NCBI RefSeq assembly: GCF_030676415.1 | Contig: NZ_JAUUTW010000025.1 | Coordinates: 19,852-83,851 of the forward strand | Length of the DNA stretch: 64,000 nt | Direction: 5' to 3' | Source: Peribacillus frigoritolerans | Lineage (GTDB): Bacteria; Bacillota; Bacilli; Bacillales; DSM-1321 | Part shown: positions 43,103 through 51,986 of the stretch, one piece after another | Numbering within the stretch: position 1 is the first letter of the stretch | Layout of the letters: the number at the start of each line of letters is the position of its first letter | The notes under the pieces: model-generated | What the model was told of the DNA's origin: nothing | Database searches by the model: none | The model's input: the letters and a program-made list of their open reading frames with translations, nothing else | Made by a program: the position numbers and the translations under genes

Positions 43103-43132
43103 CTTTTTGGGAGTAACGTTCCGCCTGTTTGA
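43103..43132 (-). promoter_or_regulatory. Leader hairpin of sacB
   Basis: On the minus strand GGAACG and CGTTCC close a stem around ACTCCCAAAAAGGAAC, about 60 bp before the start codon and with no T-run after it. It includes GTTACT, a short match to the start of ribonucleic antiterminator targets, too little to claim that function. Confidence 0.4.
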
Positions 43133-43152
43133 AGTACTAATAAAATTATAGG

Positions 43153-43161
43153 TTAGTCTTA
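43153..43161 (-). promoter_or_regulatory. TTAGTCTTA motif, sacB proximal
   Basis: One of three exact copies of this 9-mer noted at the fructan locus, two before sacB and one before the kinase gene. It is a candidate site for the AraC-type response regulator of the locus. Confidence 0.5.
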
Positions 43162-43193
43162 ATTCTATGGATATGTCATATATTGATTAGAAT

Positions 43194-43202
43194 TTAGTCT
43201 TA
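43194..43202 (-). promoter_or_regulatory. TTAGTCTTA motif, sacB distal
   Basis: Second exact copy, 41 bp from the first, close to four helical turns, on the same face of the DNA. Direct-repeat spacing is typical for AraC-type activators. Confidence 0.5.
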
Positions 43203-43227
43203 TATTGATATCGTAGTTTTTGACATA

Positions 43228-43262
43228 CAAAAAAATGCCCCAACAAAGGAGGCAAAAAGTGT
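43228..43262 (-). terminator. Terminator after the binding-protein gene
   Basis: On the minus strand TGCCTCC ... GGGGCA form an imperfect stem followed by T7. It separates the solute-binding protein gene from the sacB promoter region. Confidence 0.7.
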
Positions 43263-43276
43263 ACAGAAGTCGTATA

Positions 43277-44560
43277 TTATTCGCTTGAAGCCCTTTCCCA
43301 TGACTTCTGAAACTCGTGCAGTAATTGGCCACGATTAAGCTTGTTTCCTACATATAGTTGCATGGCAGCCCCAAATTCTTCTCTTATTCCGACAGGGAAA
43401 TCATACCAGTTTGAGTATAACGTTTTTCCTTCTTTATAATACTGAATTGTTTCATCAGCAAGAGGTCCTAAATTGTCAGCTTCAATGTTAGTGAAAGCAG
43501 GAATGAATTTAAAGCGTTCTGTCAAAAACATTTTGCCTTGTTCGGAAGAAACCATCCAATTTAAAAATCTCTTCGCTTCTTTCTTCTTTTCTGGTGTGGT
43601 TTGTTTGTTTACAACCCAATAATTCGGTACGCCGACCATCAAGGCTTCCTTCTTAGGTTGATCGTTTATTGGTATTGGCATAAATCCGATATTCATATTC
43701 GGTGATTGTTGATCGATCATCGGCTGTATCCAGTTTCCTTGTTGGATAATCGCTGCATTTTCTGACGTGAATAGATTCACTTCCATGTTGTAATCTGTTG
43801 ATAGCGGGTTATTGTTTCCATACTTTAATGTGACATCCAACAAATTGATTAAATCATTGAATTTTTGATTATTATATATTTTTTCAGTTCCATCATTTAG
43901 GCCTTTTATAAAAGCCGGTGGATCTTCTTGCTCCGTAAAACCGACATTCATTAAGTGGTCACCCAATTTCCACTCTTCATAATATCCAGTTGCAAAAGGA
44001 GTAACCCCTGCTTTTTGCAATTTTTCAGCCACTGCTATTAATTCAGTCAGCGTTTTGGGTAATTCATCGATTCCTTCCTTATTAAATATATCCTTATTAT
44101 AGATGAATCCGTACCCTTCCAGATTAATCGGCATCCCATGAATTTTCCCATCGAATTTCATAGGGGTTAACGCCTCTTCATATGCATGTTCAACCCAGGG
44201 TTGGTCAGAAAGATCCTCTAAATATTCACTCCACTGTTTGGCATTTTCGTATCCGCTGTTGGTGAAAATATCAGGACCATTGCCAGTGGCCATTTTTGCT
44301 TTTAAATCAGCAAGGTTATCCATAGCCCCGCCAACCGTGTGAACCTTTATATCTACATTTGGATTTTCTTTTTCATAAGCAATCACCATTTGTTCGAACT
44401 GCGTAGAAATTTCAACTTTCGGATTCCTTACAGTCAAAGTGATTTTTCGCTCTGAAATTTCCGATTTTTTTGTTCCGCTGTCGGTCTTTGTTTGACATGC
44501 ACAAAGGGATAGGCTCAATATTCCGATTAAAAATATGTTTAGTATCTCTTTTTTCATCAT
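43277..44560 (-). CDS. Sugar ABC-type solute-binding lipoprotein (orphan)
   Basis: 427 residues, family 1 extracellular sugar-binding protein. The lipobox is LSLC or LCAC (Cys 20 or 22). Typical parts are AYEKENPNVDIKVHTVGGAM, MATGNGPDIFTNSGYENAKQ, FATGYYEEWKLGD and YWVVNKQTTPEKKKEAKRFL NWM. No permease or ATPase gene is nearby. It lies directly after a YesMN-type regulator gene (36 bp), so it may present a fructan or sucrose-derived ligand to the kinase, or serve a remote transporter. AGGGGTGAC precedes ATG 44560. Confidence 0.85.
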   Translation of the reverse strand: MMKKEILNIFLIGILSLSLCACQTKTDSGTKKSEISERKITLTVRNPKVEISTQFEQMVIAYEKENPNVDIKVHTVGGAMDNLADLKAKMATGNGPDIFTNSGYENAKQWSEYLEDLSDQPWVEHAYEEALTPMKFDGKIHGMPINLEGYGFIYNKDIFNKEGIDELPKTLTELIAVAEKLQKAGVTPFATGYYEEWKLGDHLMNVGFTEQEDPPAFIKGLNDGTEKIYNNQKFNDLINLLDVTLKYGNNNPLSTDYNMEVNLFTSENAAIIQQGNWIQPMIDQQSPNMNIGFMPIPINDQPKKEALMVGVPNYWVVNKQTTPEKKKEAKRFLNWMVSSEQGKMFLTERFKFIPAFTNIEADNLGPLADETIQYYKEGKTLYSNWYDFPVGIREEFGAAMQLYVGNKLNRGQLLHEFQKSWERASSE

Positions 44561-44595
44561 GTCACCCCTGTAATTTTCTAATTAAGGTGAATTAT

Positions 44596-45768
44596 TTACT
44601 TCTGATCTGCATTCCTTTCACTGTTTCGGTATTCGAATGGTGTCAGGCCAACCACTTTTTTGAATAGTTTTGAAAAGTATTTCTCATCCTGATAGCCGAG
44701 CATTAAAGAGATGGAGTAAATACTTTTTTCGGTTTCTCTTAACCAACGTTTTGCTTGGTCAGTTCTTAGTTTAGTGATGTATTTGGACAGGAGCATTCCG
44801 GTTTTTTGTTTGAACTTTCTTGAGATGTGTTCGCGACTTAAGAAGAATACATTCGATAGTTTTTCTAAACTCAATTCTTCCATGTAATATTTTTCAACAT
44901 ATGAAACGATGTCCTCTATGCGACGTGCAACATCCAAGTCATCCAAACGGTGGATGGATCTGAAGTTTTGATTGTTCATTGCTTTTTGTAATGACTTAAA
45001 GGAATTGTGGATTTCCCCTAATGATTCCAAGGGCTCGCCACAAACAAGGCGAACAGGAATATCAAAATGATGACTGATCCATTCCTCAACGGATAACCAA
45101 TGGTCAGGAATGGTGATCACTAGACAAAGATTATGATCATTCTGAAGCGCAAATACATTTCCGATTTTCCGCTTAACAAGTTCGTCAGCAAGTAACTGAA
45201 TGTAGGGGGCAGGATGGTGCATTTGATAAAAGGAAATTAATGTAAGGTTGTATCCGTCTGCTTTTGGAACATATGACTCAATATCGTTTTTGTCGAAGTG
45301 TTCCCCCATACAAGCGGCAGTAACTAATTGATTACTCCGAAACCTTTTAACATCTTCATATACACCAGTATCATTATTAGCACGATCTTCCTCTTCATTC
45401 GCCCATGATGTAACAGCTTCTTCCAGTGTTTTGTTAAATGCATCAGCTTCAATCGGTTTCAACAAATAATCGAAGCTGCTATACTGAATGGCTTTGCGCA
45501 TAAATGAATAGTCGTCAAAACCCGAAATTAAAATCACTTTACCAGGATAAGAAATGGAATCTAGCCACTCGATTAGTTCTATACCGCTCATTCCAGGCAT
45601 CTTCACGTCTGTAAAGATGATTTCCGGACTTTCCTTCTCTATCATTCTTTTTGCATCATCGCCATTACTTGCTTCTAATAGATGGGTGATACCGTATTTT
45701 TCCCACTGCCCCAAATGGCGTATTACGTCACGTACATTGAACTCATCATCGACAATTAAAGTTTTCAC
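44596..45768 (-). CDS. YesN-type response regulator (receiver plus AraC HTH)
   Basis: About 391 residues. Receiver: LIVDDEFNVRDVIRHL, phosphoacceptor Asp in IIFTDVKMPGMSGIEL, Lys in YLLKPIEADAF. C-terminal AraC domain: LEKLSNVFFLSREHISRKFK, AKRWLRETEKSIYSISLMLG and FSKLFKKVVGLTPFEYR. Start GTG 45768 with AAGGAG 9 bp upstream is better than the ATG 45777 that abuts it; the frame to 45843 would overlap the kinase gene. It follows the kinase gene and probably activates sacB-levB. Confidence 0.88.
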   Translation of the reverse strand: MKTLIVDDEFNVRDVIRHLGQWEKYGITHLLEASNGDDAKRMIEKESPEIIFTDVKMPGMSGIELIEWLDSISYPGKVILISGFDDYSFMRKAIQYSSFDYLLKPIEADAFNKTLEEAVTSWANEEEDRANNDTGVYEDVKRFRSNQLVTAACMGEHFDKNDIESYVPKADGYNLTLISFYQMHHPAPYIQLLADELVKRKIGNVFALQNDHNLCLVITIPDHWLSVEEWISHHFDIPVRLVCGEPLESLGEIHNSFKSLQKAMNNQNFRSIHRLDDLDVARRIEDIVSYVEKYYMEELSLEKLSNVFFLSREHISRKFKQKTGMLLSKYITKLRTDQAKRWLRETEKSIYSISLMLGYQDEKYFSKLFKKVVGLTPFEYRNSERNADQK

Positions 45769-45829
45769 AGATTTCATCTCCTTATATGAATGAGTAAAAG
45801 TGTCGGTTTTTGAATAGCTACAAAGCAAT

Positions 45830-47590
45830 CTATTCATTAGCAAGCGGGAATTCTAGTGGAATCACTATTTTAACGGAAAATCCTTGTCCTTGATACGTAT
45901 TTACTTCCAGGTCTGCTTTTGGTCCATAATTTAGGACTAAACGGTCATAAATATTTTTCAGACCGATATGATTATGTGAATATGTGCTTTCATGGGGGGA
46001 AGCATATATATTTTCCCTTAATATTTGAAGCTCCTCCCGAGTCAAACTAGGACCGGTATTTTCAACGATAAGGTGTAAAAATTCTCCTTGTATTTCTCCA
46101 TAAATAGTTAAATGAGCATGATAGAAACCTTCTTCATAACTGTGTTTAAAAAAGTTTTCAACGAGGGGCTGAAGAATCATACTTGGAATCGTCATATCAA
46201 GAATCGTCTCGCTTATTTTAATGGAATGGTTCACATTGTTTCCAAAACGCTCCATTTGAAGATTTAGGTATGCTTCTATATAATTCACTTCATCTCGAAC
46301 CAACACCCATTGATTCGCCTTGATGGAGTAGCGCATCATTTTAGAAAGTGATGTCAATAATTGGTAGACTTTTGGGGAATTAGCTCTTAGGGCAACGGCA
46401 CCAATAGATTGTAACGAATTAAATAAGAAATGCGGATTAACCTGAGATTTTAATGCTCTGAATTGGTTTTTTCTATTTTCTATTTCGAGTTTATATTCTC
46501 TTTCAATGTGTAGATTGATTCGGTTCATCATATCCTTCATATGTTTTTCAAGCTCACCAATTTCGTCTTTTCTTCCATCATCAAAGGGGACATCCATATT
46601 TCCACCTTTTATTGTTCTCACTTTCTTGCTGAGAAGTTTAATGGGACGAGTAATTCTGTATGAAATGATACCAACCATTAATAGTCCTAACAAGCCAACT
46701 ATCAGTCCAACGATTATATTTGTATAGGCAGTCTTCCGGACATCATCGAATAATACATGATTAGGGGTTACCTTAACTAATTTCCAATGATTTAGTGTTC
46801 CTGATAATGTTTTGGTTAAGATAATATCCTCACCCTTAATCTGCTTTTTAAAATCAGGAGTAACGGATTTTCCTATAAGGGACCGATCATCTGCGTACAT
46901 GACAATGTTATGCGAATCCATAAGTATGACAGATTCTTCATCCTTTTGAACAAGGCTGTTACATATGCGGGCATAGGCATCTAAATCTATATCAACTGTA
47001 ATTATTCCGAGATATTCGTTTGAAGGCACATCGACTATTTTATGGTGAAAAGTCATCACCATTGTGTCGTCCGACTGGGGAATGATCGCTGTGTCATTGT
47101 AATTTCGGATTTGATGTGGCGGTTCAATCATGTAATTAGAGTTAGAGCTATAAAATTGTTTTAACGGATCCTCATTTAATAAATCGGGTTGAGGTTTCCG
47201 GGCACTGACCGTCGCATTATAAACTGTAAACGATTCTTTATCCTTATCAATATAAAACCGAACTTGACGGATTTCGTTTCGCATCAGATAAAAGGTTTCT
47301 ATACTTTTTTCCATCGCAATCGGGTTAAAATATATCGAGTCTTCAAAACCATTTTTAAAAATCCGGAATAAATCGGGATTTCGATATAATATATATGGAA
47401 GATTAATCATGTCATCAAAGTATTGCTCCAGTTCTTCAGCGTTTTTCTGAAGTTGTTCTTGGCTATTTTCAAGCTCATGTCTCTCCACACTATTTTTTGT
47501 ATAGCTGTAGATCAGAAACACTGATAGAAAATACGGTAAGATGATAAAAAGAAGTAACATTAACAATAAGCGACTTTGAATGGTTTTCAC
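45830..47590 (-). CDS. YesM-type sensor histidine kinase
   Basis: 586 residues. TM1 (LLLMLLLFIILPYFLSVFLI), a large extracellular Cache-type sensor to about residue 275, TM2 (IIVGLIVGLLGLLMVGIISY), HAMP, then the His_kinase domain with LKSQVNPHFLFNSLQSIGAV and an ATPase domain with PLVENFFKHSYEEG and HIGLKNIYDRLVLNYGP. YesMN systems sense extracellular glycans or sugars. The start is GTG 47590 after AAAGGGGC. First gene of the kinase-regulator-binding-protein group at the fructan locus. Confidence 0.88.
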   Translation of the reverse strand: MKTIQSRLLLMLLLFIILPYFLSVFLIYSYTKNSVERHELENSQEQLQKNAEELEQYFDDMINLPYILYRNPDLFRIFKNGFEDSIYFNPIAMEKSIETFYLMRNEIRQVRFYIDKDKESFTVYNATVSARKPQPDLLNEDPLKQFYSSNSNYMIEPPHQIRNYNDTAIIPQSDDTMVMTFHHKIVDVPSNEYLGIITVDIDLDAYARICNSLVQKDEESVILMDSHNIVMYADDRSLIGKSVTPDFKKQIKGEDIILTKTLSGTLNHWKLVKVTPNHVLFDDVRKTAYTNIIVGLIVGLLGLLMVGIISYRITRPIKLLSKKVRTIKGGNMDVPFDDGRKDEIGELEKHMKDMMNRINLHIEREYKLEIENRKNQFRALKSQVNPHFLFNSLQSIGAVALRANSPKVYQLLTSLSKMMRYSIKANQWVLVRDEVNYIEAYLNLQMERFGNNVNHSIKISETILDMTIPSMILQPLVENFFKHSYEEGFYHAHLTIYGEIQGEFLHLIVENTGPSLTREELQILRENIYASPHESTYSHNHIGLKNIYDRLVLNYGPKADLEVNTYQGQGFSVKIVIPLEFPLANE

Positions 47591-48062
47591 AGAAGGTGCC
47601 CCTTTCGCTAAAGGCCCATTTTTTATTTCATACAGAGTTTATATAACAAATAATCCTTAGCTCCATTATTATGATGCAGTATTTTTGCTTTATTTAGTCT
47701 TAAGAGTTTATGAAGGGATTGCCCTGGATGGAATCACTTAAACTACAGTGACGGCGACCCACATATTAATAAAGAGATTTTTAGTAAGTCTTGAATTACT
47801 ATTTTAAAACTATATCAAATAAATACGTATCGTCAACAAGGCATACACGTGATGCACATTGAGGACATGCATCAAATAAAAACGGAAAACTCATAATTTA
47901 TCTTTTTCAAAGTTAGAAGAAAGGAAGAGTATACATGTATAGGAGCTTGTTTAGAAGAGTTTTGAATGGGTGTGCTGACAAATCAGGTGAAGTACAGTAG
48001 TTAGGGTCAACTTTTCTTCTACAGGCTAAAAGGTTTTTCAGATACCTTTAAGATAAAGCAAA
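47591..48062. other. Gene-free region upstream of the kinase gene
   Basis: About 470 bp. Near the left side TTAGTCTTA occurs at 47694-47702, the same 9-mer as before sacB. The rest shows no gene, repeat copy or clear structure. Confidence 0.45.
47694..47702 (-). promoter_or_regulatory. TTAGTCTTA motif before the kinase gene
   Basis: Exact copy of the 9-mer found twice before sacB, about 105 bp upstream of the kinase start. Suggests autoregulation of the two-component operon. Confidence 0.5.
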
Positions 48063-48092
48063 ACGCATGCCCAAGATTAAGAGCATGCGTGA
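48063..48092 (-). terminator. Terminator of the beta-lactamase gene
   Basis: Stem ACGCATGC / GCATGCGT around a 12-nt loop, with a T-rich tail on the minus strand, next to the stop codon. Confidence 0.8.
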
Positions 48093-48096
48093 ACTT

Positions 48097-48888
48097 TTAT
48101 TCTTTTATGATATCCAACTCTTGCAGGGCATCAAGCGTAATCGTTTTGGCTTTGCTTCCGCTGCCGTCCATGTTCGTTGCGAAAGCCCATTTCCCATGGT
48201 CCGTTTCAATGTAACCAATATACCAGCCCAATCCCATATCGGAAAGGCGTGTACCTGTCTTTCCATGTAGGACATATGAGTCTGCTTCTTCATTGATCAT
48301 GATTCTCTTTACGGTTCTCATATGCTGCTCATCGATGGGCAGTTTTTCCTCTACAAGGTTTTCGATGAATTGCACTTGTTCCCTGGCAGAAATCTTTATG
48401 CTGCTGTCGAGCCAGAACTGGTCGATCCCACCGGAGATGTCACGATTGCCGTAATCGATCAGGTTCACATGTTGCTGCATGTTTTCAGCCCCGATATCGC
48501 GGGCCATTGCTTGATAATACCAGATCACTGAATGCCTCATGGCTGAAGCCAGCGTATGATCCCTGTTCCAATCTTCAAATTCCCTGATTACACCATCCCA
48601 GCGCTTCACTTCATATTCATCGCTCACCGCTTTTGTCTGTAAGCCGATTAATGCATTCGCGACTTTAAATGTCGATTCTGGAGTGTAGCGTACTTTACTT
48701 CTCTGTTTGTTATAGATAAATACTTTATCATTTTTCAAGTTTTGGAGAACCATCGTTCCATCCGCACCGTCGAAAGACTCCCCGATATCCAGTTGTTTCA
48801 CCTTTTGATCGTTAGCACTTGCATGAATCGTGCCCATGGAACAAGTGACTAGCAGGACAAGAATGAAACATAACGTTTTGATTTTCAT
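48097..48888 (-). CDS. Class D beta-lactamase
   Basis: 263 residues with a signal peptide (LCFILVLLVTCSMGTIHASA). All class D motifs are present: S72-T-F-K75 in TPESTFKVANAL, SVIWYYQ (S-x-V), YGN in IDYGNRDIS and LHGKTG near the C-terminus. The YQAMARDIGAENMQQHV segment is typical of the chromosomal Bacillus enzymes related to BPU-1 and BSD-1. It hydrolyses penicillins; the spectrum is not predictable. It appears to be a single native gene, with no mobile element next to it. Confidence 0.92.
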   Translation of the reverse strand: MKIKTLCFILVLLVTCSMGTIHASANDQKVKQLDIGESFDGADGTMVLQNLKNDKVFIYNKQRSKVRYTPESTFKVANALIGLQTKAVSDEYEVKRWDGVIREFEDWNRDHTLASAMRHSVIWYYQAMARDIGAENMQQHVNLIDYGNRDISGGIDQFWLDSSIKISAREQVQFIENLVEEKLPIDEQHMRTVKRIMINEEADSYVLHGKTGTRLSDMGLGWYIGYIETDHGKWAFATNMDGSGSKAKTITLDALQELDIIKE

Positions 48889-49086
48889 TACACACTCTCC
48901 TTTAAGGCATGGATTGATCGATCATCAATTAATTTCCATAAAATAGGTTGGTAGCTAAAGTATACCATTCCTGATAAAAAACGAAACCTTATTCTTGGAT
49001 TCTATCTAGATAGTATCGATCAAGGAGGAATGCAGCGGGTAGCTAATGAATATATAGTGCAAACGATAGAAAGGGAGGAATCTATC

Positions 49087-49731
49087 ATGGAGGTTAACCA
49101 AAGAAAAATAAATAGTAATGAAAAAGAAATTACATACACACATATTGAAAACGGAAGTACGGCCGTTTGTTTTATGTTTTCAGGTGCGGGGTACACGTAT
49201 GAGAAGCCTTTATTTTATTATTCGACGATGATGATGCTTCAAAATCAGTATGATGTCGTGCATATTCATTACGCTTACGACCAGGATATTTTCAAACATC
49301 CATTGGTGGATATCACAAAAGTGATCGTTAATGATATGAATCCCGTCATTACGGAAGTACTTCAAAATCATGAATATCAAGGAACAGTGTTTCTAGGCAA
49401 GTCACTTGGTACCATACCCATCATCAACGGAATCATGAAAAGTGATCGGTTTATGAATGCCAAAATGATATTGCTCACGCCGCTATTGAAGTTCGATTCG
49501 ATTTTTGAAGGGTTATTGAGCAGCAATCATTTAGCACATATAGTTATAGGAGAAAAAGATCATCATTATATTCCAGGTAAAATTGAAAGGATTGAAAATG
49601 AAACGAATATAAGCATGGATAAAATCCCGCATGCCAACCATTCCTTGGATAGTGAACCTTTGAATACTTCAAGGTCGATTACCATGCTAGAAGGTGTAAT
49701 GAATAGAATGGAAGAGTTCTTAAAAAAATGA
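49087..49731 (+). CDS. Alpha/beta hydrolase, uncharacterised
   Basis: 214 residues. It has an oxyanion-type segment CFMFSGAGYTYEKPLFYYS, a nucleophile elbow VFLGKSLGTIPIING (G-K-S-L-G), and a late IVIGEKDHHYIPG and HANHSLD that supply Asp and His. ATG 49087 (MEVNQRK) has GGGAGG upstream; an in-frame ATG at 49030 is less likely. Closest in style to small Bacillus alpha/beta hydrolases of unknown substrate. Confidence 0.75.
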   Translation: MEVNQRKINSNEKEITYTHIENGSTAVCFMFSGAGYTYEKPLFYYSTMMMLQNQYDVVHIHYAYDQDIFKHPLVDITKVIVNDMNPVITEVLQNHEYQGTVFLGKSLGTIPIINGIMKSDRFMNAKMILLTPLLKFDSIFEGLLSSNHLAHIVIGEKDHHYIPGKIERIENETNISMDKIPHANHSLDSEPLNTSRSITMLEGVMNRMEEFLKK

Positions 49732-49767
49732 CTCTTTTAATATAGGTTAGCGAAAAAATACAAACGG

Positions 49768-49790
49768 GATTCAGTTCACTAACGGGCGCT
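49768..49790 (+). repeat. Palindromic repeat, left-end fragment
   Basis: GTTCACTAACGGGCGC matches the left end of the palindromic repeat family. No hairpin follows. Confidence 0.5.
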
Positions 49791-49856
49791 CGGGTTGGTG
49801 GAGGGGGAAATGTTATAATAAGTGTATTGTAGTTTGGATTGATGAAAGGAGAAATG

Positions 49857-50243
49857 ATGGAGAGGACCAATACATTTCATTCAATTGATGAATATATAAT
49901 ACAATTTCCCGAAGAAGTTCAGGAGATATTAAAAACGTTAAGAAAAGTCATAAAGGATGCAGCACCGGATGCTGAAGAAAAGATCAGCTATCAAATGCCT
50001 ACCTTTGTTTTATATGGAAATCTGGTGCATTTCGCTGCCTATAAAAAACATATAGGATTCTATCCAACTCCTAGCGCGATCTCTGCTTTTGAATCTGCAT
50101 TATCTGAAAATAAATGTTCAAAAGGGGCCGTTCAGTTTCCACTAAACAAGCCAATTCCTTATGAATTAATAACCGAGATGGTTATATTTAGAGTGGAAGA
50201 GAATAAAAAGAAAGCAGTAGGGAAATGGAAAAAGAAAAAATAA
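49857..50243 (+). CDS. Frataxin-like iron chaperone (YdhG/DUF1801)
   Basis: 128 residues. DUF1801 pattern: FHSIDEYIIQFPEEVQEILK, RKVIKDAAPDAEEKISYQMP, FVLYGNLVHFAAYKKHIGFY and a basic tail. B. subtilis YdhG (Fra) of this family delivers iron for Fe-S cluster and heme assembly. AAAGGAG precedes ATG 49854/49857; I take the second Met. Confidence 0.8.
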   Translation: MERTNTFHSIDEYIIQFPEEVQEILKTLRKVIKDAAPDAEEKISYQMPTFVLYGNLVHFAAYKKHIGFYPTPSAISAFESALSENKCSKGAVQFPLNKPIPYELITEMVIFRVEENKKKAVGKWKKKK

Positions 50244-50330
50244 TATCAATTATTATCAGAATTCACCAAATATTTAATATCACAGTGTGAGATGCAAGGA
50301 ACAAGACCGAAAGAGAAAGGTGGAAATATT

Positions 50331-50822
50331 ATGTTCAAAAAATTATTCAGTAAAAAAGAAAGTGTGGAACAACTGCTTGCTCCTATAAATGGACAAGTAA
50401 TAAATATTGAAGATGTACCGGATCCGGTGTTTTCCGGTAAAATGATGGGGGACGGGATAGCGATACTTCCTGAAGAGGGGTTGGTCGTATCTCCAATCGA
50501 TGCAGAAGTAATCCAGGTTTTTCATACTAAACATGCACTAGGCCTCCGCACAAAGCATGGCATAGAATTGTTGATTCATATTGGATTAGAAACAGTTAAC
50601 CTTGAAGGTGAGGGATTTGAAGTCCATGTCGCAAAAGGGCAAAATGTAAAAGCAGGAGACAAGCTTGTAACATTTGATATCGATTTTCTAAAATCCAAAG
50701 CCCCAAGCATCGTAACTCCGATCGTTGTCACGAATGGCGAGCTAGTTGAAAAACTGGAAAAAACAAATAGTACCCAAGCAAATATTAACGAAACACAGAT
50801 TATGAGTGTTTATTTAAAGTAA
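50331..50822 (+). CDS. PTS glucose-type EIIA domain protein (YpqE-like)
   Basis: 163-residue stand-alone EIIA of the glucose class. The phospho-His is in LLIHIGLETVNLEGEGFEVH; VADPVFSGKMMGDGIAILP-like lead (DVPDPVFSGKMMGDGIA) and TPIVVTNGE near the end complete the pattern. It accepts phosphate from HPr and passes it to an EIIB of a PTS lacking its own IIA. ATG 50331 follows AAAGGTGG. No PTS permease is nearby. Confidence 0.9.
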   Translation: MFKKLFSKKESVEQLLAPINGQVINIEDVPDPVFSGKMMGDGIAILPEEGLVVSPIDAEVIQVFHTKHALGLRTKHGIELLIHIGLETVNLEGEGFEVHVAKGQNVKAGDKLVTFDIDFLKSKAPSIVTPIVVTNGELVEKLEKTNSTQANINETQIMSVYLK

Positions 50823-50933
50823 AAAGAAAGATTCCCATGGTAATCACTCCTTTTTTGCTGCAAGCAGGATAATCGAAAAAATGAAGCGAATAGTAGGGTG
50901 AGTGAACAAATAAATCAAGTGAGGGTGAATTGG

Positions 50934-51350
50934 ATGGGAGTTCAAGCTGAAAAGATCTTTGTAAACTTGCCTGTTAAAGATTTGGATGCCTCAGTAGAAT
51001 TTTTCACAAAGGTCGGCTTTGAGTTTAACGAGCAAATGACCAATGAAAATGCGACATGCATGGTTATCAGCGAGTCCATATATGTCATGTTATTGGTGGA
51101 AGATTACTTTAAAACGTTTACCAAGAAGGAAATCCCGGATTCTGCAGCGAGTACGGAAGCCATCGTCGCCCTGTCCGTTAAAAGTAAGGAAGAAGTCGAT
51201 GAGATCGTGAATAGGGCACTGGATGTTGGCGGAAAGCCTTTTAATGAAGCCATTGATCATGGTTTCATGTACGGTTGGAGTTTTCTGGATATCGACGGAC
51301 ACTCTTGGGAAGTATTTTACATGGACGAAAGCGGATTTAATCAAAATTAA
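50934..51350 (+). CDS. VOC family protein
   Basis: 138 residues, glyoxalase-like fold: FVNLPVKDLDASVEFFTKVG, CMVISESIYVMLLVEDYF, VALSVKSKEEVDEIVNRALD and the terminal FLDIDGHSWEVFYMD. It belongs to the group near PhnB/extradiol-like lactoylglutathione lyase relatives. ATG 50934 with GAGGGTG is preferred over GTG 50898. Ligand unknown. Confidence 0.82.
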   Translation: MGVQAEKIFVNLPVKDLDASVEFFTKVGFEFNEQMTNENATCMVISESIYVMLLVEDYFKTFTKKEIPDSAASTEAIVALSVKSKEEVDEIVNRALDVGGKPFNEAIDHGFMYGWSFLDIDGHSWEVFYMDESGFNQN

Positions 51351-51361
51351 ATCAAAAGCAA

Positions 51362-51397
51362 GGCACAATCCTTCACGAAGGACTGTGTCTTTTTTTG
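51362..51397 (+). terminator. Rho-independent terminator
   Basis: GGCACAATCCTT / AAGGACTGTGTC with loop CACG and T7, after the VOC gene and facing the convergent GNAT gene. Confidence 0.85.
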
Positions 51398-51431
51398 AAG
51401 TGTTAAGTAAGCGATTTTACCTGAAGTTCAT

Positions 51432-51947
51432 TCATAACAATACAGGGCTAATGTCTTTCCACTCATAAACCAATAGATTCAATTCAGCGCCAGCCATTTT
51501 GATTTTATCGGTTTTAATCAATTCAGCACCAAATGCCTCATAGAAGTATCGAGATTCATTATCTTCAAGAACCTCAACGAAAATTGTCTTAAATCCCAGT
51601 TCTTCGAATTTTAAAAATAACTCTTTGATGAGTTTCTTACCTATCCCCATTCTTTGAAAATTTTCGAGAATATATATCGCAGTTAAATCACCCGAATCCT
51701 CAACTTTATTCGTTTCCCTTTTCCCGCCACTTATAAATCCTAGTATTTTTCCCTCGTTATTTTCTGCGACATAAACATAATTTCCATCTCTAGTTATATT
51801 TTTTATCCATATGCCATTCCTTTGCTCATAAGACAGATTATCTAAAAAATCACTCGGCATTATATCTTTATAAGTAGTTCGCCAGCAATCCACATGGACT
51901 ATTGCTATTCCTTCTGCATCAGCCACCGTTGCCTCTCTTATTAGCAT
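51432..51947 (-). CDS. GNAT family N-acetyltransferase
   Basis: 171 residues. Starts IREATVADAEGIAIVHVDCW; motif A is IYILENFQRMGIGKKLIKEL and motif B FVEVLEDNESRYFYEAFGAE. Typical single-domain Bacillus acetyltransferase, acceptor unknown. AGGAGG lies upstream on the minus strand. Confidence 0.86.
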   Translation of the reverse strand: MLIREATVADAEGIAIVHVDCWRTTYKDIMPSDFLDNLSYEQRNGIWIKNITRDGNYVYVAENNEGKILGFISGGKRETNKVEDSGDLTAIYILENFQRMGIGKKLIKELFLKFEELGFKTIFVEVLEDNESRYFYEAFGAELIKTDKIKMAGAELNLLVYEWKDISPVLL

Positions 51948-51986
51948 AGTAGTACCTCCTTTATAGGTTAAATGAGAAAAAACGGT

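Noticed and set aside
48097..48888. Mobile resistance gene
   Set aside because: The class D beta-lactamase has no flanking insertion sequences or repeats and resembles chromosomal Bacillus enzymes, so recent mobilisation is not supported.
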